Of a stretch of DNA of 64,000 nucleotides, positions 61,642 through 64,000 are shown piece by piece (the stretch's first letter is position 1; the number at the start of each line of letters is the position of its first letter). This DNA is from UBA5158 sp040389045. Lineage in GTDB: Bacteria > Pseudomonadota > Gammaproteobacteria > DSM-16500. A program made the position numbers and the translations under genes. The stretch lies in NCBI GenBank assembly GCA_040389045.1, contig JAZKAT010000006.1, forward strand, positions 62,001 through 126,000. Reading direction: 5' to 3'. A model generated the notes under the pieces. That model was not told the origin of the DNA and made no database searches. It worked only from the letters and a program-made list of their open reading frames with translations.

Positions 61642-62583
61642 CTACGATCGAATAACCTCTAGCAAATCCGCATCCAAAGGAGCTGCCACGCTGATGCGTT
61701 TGCTGGTTGAAGGCAGCGTAAACTCAATCAATCTTGCATGCAAAAACATCCGTTTTAACCCCCGCTCCCGCATTAATTTATTGAATTCCTTGTCCCCATA
61801 CTTATCATCCCCCGCGATCGGATGGCTGCGATAGCGCGCATGTACCCTGATCTGGTGGGTGCGTCCTGTGTGCAAAGTTGCATCGACCAACATGGCATCC
61901 TTGAAACTTTTCACTGGCGCAAATACCGTTAACGACGCTTTGCCCTCTTTGTCTACCCTGACTACCCGCTCCCCACTGCTTAAATGATTTTTTAATAAGG
62001 CCACATCAACTCGCAACTCTTCAGGACGCCATTGCCCCTTGGTCAGCGCATAATAAACTTTATGAACTTGGCCCGACCGCATCAATTCATGTAATTCTTT
62101 CAAAATACTACGCTTCTTCGCCAATACCAAACATCCCGACGTATCGCGGTCCAAGCGGTGGGCCAATTCTAAATGCTTTAGGGTCGGGTAAATAATTCGT
62201 AATGCCTCAATCACCCCCAAACTGACATTCGTCCCGCCATGCACCGGAATACCCGCTGGCTTGTTGATAATCAGCAAATCATTATCTTCATAGAGAATAC
62301 TGTCCCGCAACAAAGCCACCAGCCGCGCGCTGGGCGTCGCCGCTAATGCTGGCTTTGGGTCTAATTGCATAGGGGGCAAACGGATTAAATCACCTGCTTG
62401 TAAACGGTAACTCGGTGCTATCCGTTTTTTATTAACGCGTATTTCACCTTTGCGTAATAAACGGTAAAGCCGCGTCTTGGGCAGCGTTTTTAAATAATTC
62501 ATTAAAAAATTATCAATGCGCTGCTCCGCATAAGCTTCATCAATTGTGACAAACTTTACCGGCGTGAGGGACGCTTTCTGCAT
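61642..62583 (-). CDS. rluC: 23S rRNA pseudouridine synthase RluC
   Basis: Makes pseudouridines at 955, 2504 and 2580 (E. coli numbering) in 23S rRNA. 313 aa. N-terminal S4-like RNA-binding domain (about 14-75, DNFLMNYLKTLPKTRLYRLLRKGEIRVNKKR); catalytic domain with ELAHRLDRDTSGCLVLAKKR (about 139-158), whose Asp is the catalytic residue; and GRTHQIRVHARYRSHPIAGDDKYG near the C-terminus. RluC and RluD are close; the length and the fab-cluster neighbour favour RluC, which lies between rne and yceD in E. coli. Confidence 0.93.
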   Translation of the reverse strand: MQKASLTPVKFVTIDEAYAEQRIDNFLMNYLKTLPKTRLYRLLRKGEIRVNKKRIAPSYRLQAGDLIRLPPMQLDPKPALAATPSARLVALLRDSILYEDNDLLIINKPAGIPVHGGTNVSLGVIEALRIIYPTLKHLELAHRLDRDTSGCLVLAKKRSILKELHELMRSGQVHKVYYALTKGQWRPEELRVDVALLKNHLSSGERVVRVDKEGKASLTVFAPVKSFKDAMLVDATLHTGRTHQIRVHARYRSHPIAGDDKYGDKEFNKLMRERGLKRMFLHARLIEFTLPSTSKRISVAAPLDADLLEVIRS

Positions 62584-62819
62584 CAGCTAATTCCAGTGGG
62601 TTGCAAAAAGTTTGTATGATAACAAAAAACTAATCTTATAGTTGAAAAAGCTCATAAATTTATGATATGTTCAATCTCTGTCTAGTAAATATCCGAAATA
62701 CCGTCGTGAGCTTTATTAATAACACTATTTAATCACAAAACTTAATATTTTAACCTTGCACCAGCAAGGGCCCATATTCTTATAAATAAAAATAATGACA
62801 TGCACGACCGAGGCTAAAA

Positions 62820-64000
62820 ATGAAGAGTCGCAGTAGTTTCTTTTTCACCACCACTCCAACCAACTATCGTAGCCTGGCAGTGTTGAGAGATAACAAAGAA
62901 GAAGACGACGATTACGCTCTCGATATTGAAACCAACGCTGCAAATCGAATCGATCAACAAGCCGCTTTACTTACCCAAGACGCGACCGCCTTTAAAATCA
63001 CCCGCGGACAATTAGCAGCTCAAAAACAATTACTTAAAAAAGCCAATACCATCGCTGCAAATATTAAAATCCAAATTCTAAAGCACAACCGCCAACTTAC
63101 GCACTATGCCACCCAGCTTGAAACAACAGACCCACTGGATGATAACGCCATCGCGCAATTAACTCTAAAGCGGAGCAAGGCAGAAAATGATTTAACACAT
63201 GTATTACTGAGAAATGACAAAGTAACTCTCGAAATTCCCCGTATCGAATCTGCATTACATCAAATTGAACATCTCAATAGTGCCGCGGGTGAAAAATTTA
63301 TTAAACATTATCCCTGGCAATTTTCCATCAATAAACTGATGTATCAATCTTTCATTGCGGTAGAAATATCTTTCGTTCCCTTTACCTTAAAAACCGCCGG
63401 CCTGTCTGTTATCAGTGGCGCCGCAGCCTGGAAATTACCACAACCTTCAGCCGATTTGGCTTTTTGGGTAGCACTGCCGCTGGCGATATGTGATTCGGCT
63501 TTTAGTATACTGTTATATAATTCACATATTTTCGCTGTAAATGATGTATTTAATTTTTATGAAAAGCATAAATTACAAACTTACCAGCGAATTTTATTCA
63601 ACTCAATCCTGGACTCCTTCCGGGGTTTTTCAGCTACCGCTTTAGCGCTAGGCGCATTCGATCAACTAGCCATTAATGAACACAATTTTTTAGGCGGCGC
63701 TTCAATTATTATCGGCTTAAAAGATTATTGGCTTTTTAAAGAAATGGGCAAATGGGCATTACTCTTTGGCATACCCGCCTTGCTCTCCGCCGTAGGTTTT
63801 TATGGTGTAATCATTGATCCAAAGTATAAAGACGGCATGAAAGACAACAAGGCTTATAAACAAGTCCTAAACACTTTCCTAAAATTATTTTCTAAAGATT
63901 TTTCGCGCGGCTTTGATGTACTCTATCGAGGATTATTCACAAATGCTTTTTTACGCGCCTTGATGTTTTATTACTTAGCGTCGCAAGTGAGAGACATGAG
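62820..64000 (+). CDS. Unrecognised coiled-coil and membrane protein (3' end outside window)
   Basis: 393 residues are visible and the frame is still open at the window edge. Start ATG at 62820 with GAGG 6 nt before it. Residues about 30-170 are hydrophilic and helical, with heptad-like runs (AAQKQLLKKANTIAANIKIQI, LTLKRSKAENDLTHVLL). From about 185 at least five hydrophobic segments follow (near 185-205, 212-233, 262-282, 292-302 and 318-338), separated by short basic loops. No signal peptide and no motif I recognise. It lies divergent from rluC, where E. coli has rne, so it is an insertion into or replacement of a conserved spot. Confidence 0.6.
   Translation, partial: MKSRSSFFFTTTPTNYRSLAVLRDNKEEDDDYALDIETNAANRIDQQAALLTQDATAFKITRGQLAAQKQLLKKANTIAANIKIQILKHNRQLTHYATQLETTDPLDDNAIAQLTLKRSKAENDLTHVLLRNDKVTLEIPRIESALHQIEHLNSAAGEKFIKHYPWQFSINKLMYQSFIAVEISFVPFTLKTAGLSVISGAAAWKLPQPSADLAFWVALPLAICDSAFSILLYNSHIFAVNDVFNFYEKHKLQTYQRILFNSILDSFRGFSATALALGAFDQLAINEHNFLGGASIIIGLKDYWLFKEMGKWALLFGIPALLSAVGFYGVIIDPKYKDGMKDNKAYKQVLNTFLKLFSKDFSRGFDVLYRGLFTNAFLRALMFYYLASQVRDM

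Overview
The window reads as a chromosomal segment of a gammaproteobacterium. The evidence is gene order: sdhCDAB-sucAB opposite gltA, yceD-rpmF-plsX-fabHDG-acpP-fabF-mltG-tmk-holB, smc-zipA-ligA, prmB-aroC, and lolCD with comEC nearby. Several unrecognised proteins with coiled coils, membrane segments or Ser/Thr-rich tails, many short palindromic repeats and fatty-acid-oxidation genes fit a Legionellales/Coxiella-like lineage, but that placement is inference. The sequence is a scaffold: a run of 100 N (34554-34653) is flanked by an identical 55-bp sequence on both sides.

Layout. 1-6801 (minus): TCA-cycle operon sdhCDAB-sucAB, with sucB cut by the window edge; gltA (7092-8381) diverges from it, so citrate synthase, succinate dehydrogenase and 2-oxoglutarate dehydrogenase share one control region. 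8400-11391: an outer-membrane protein, glpD, a small secreted protein and two families of palindromic repeats. 11392-24653: a fatty-acid catabolism region with a FadL-type porin, a thioredoxin-like protein, fadB/J-fadA/I-fadE, a membrane sulfatase-family enzyme and a second fadE. Between the first fadE and the sulfatase lies a 660-bp gene-free stretch with four perfect and two near-perfect DnaA boxes, which looks like a replication origin or DnaA-binding locus.

24723-34436: hpt, a DUF1820 gene, prmB-aroC, an unrecognised Ser/Thr-rich protein, hslO-yciB-bolA, an Smr-domain gene, udk and a membrane GGDEF/EAL protein. 34495-42839: an unrecognised protein broken by the assembly gap, then smc-zipA-ligA (chromosome organisation, division, ligation). 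42982-47518: a histidine kinase with a stand-alone receiver, then comEC. 47876-49668: two accessory genes (an outer-membrane barrel and an unrecognised membrane protein) sitting between comEC and lolD.

49800-61470 (minus): one long housekeeping run from yceD to lolD covering ribosomal protein L32, phospholipid and fatty-acid synthesis, peptidoglycan termination, dTMP synthesis, clamp loading and lipoprotein release. It starts at a consensus promoter so close to yceD that the mRNA may be leaderless. rluC (61642-62583) and a 3'-truncated coiled-coil/membrane protein (from 62820) end the window. Synthesis of fatty acids (right) and their degradation (left) are both present, and both feed or draw on acetyl-CoA for the TCA genes. 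No tRNA, rRNA, CRISPR array, transposase or prophage gene was found.
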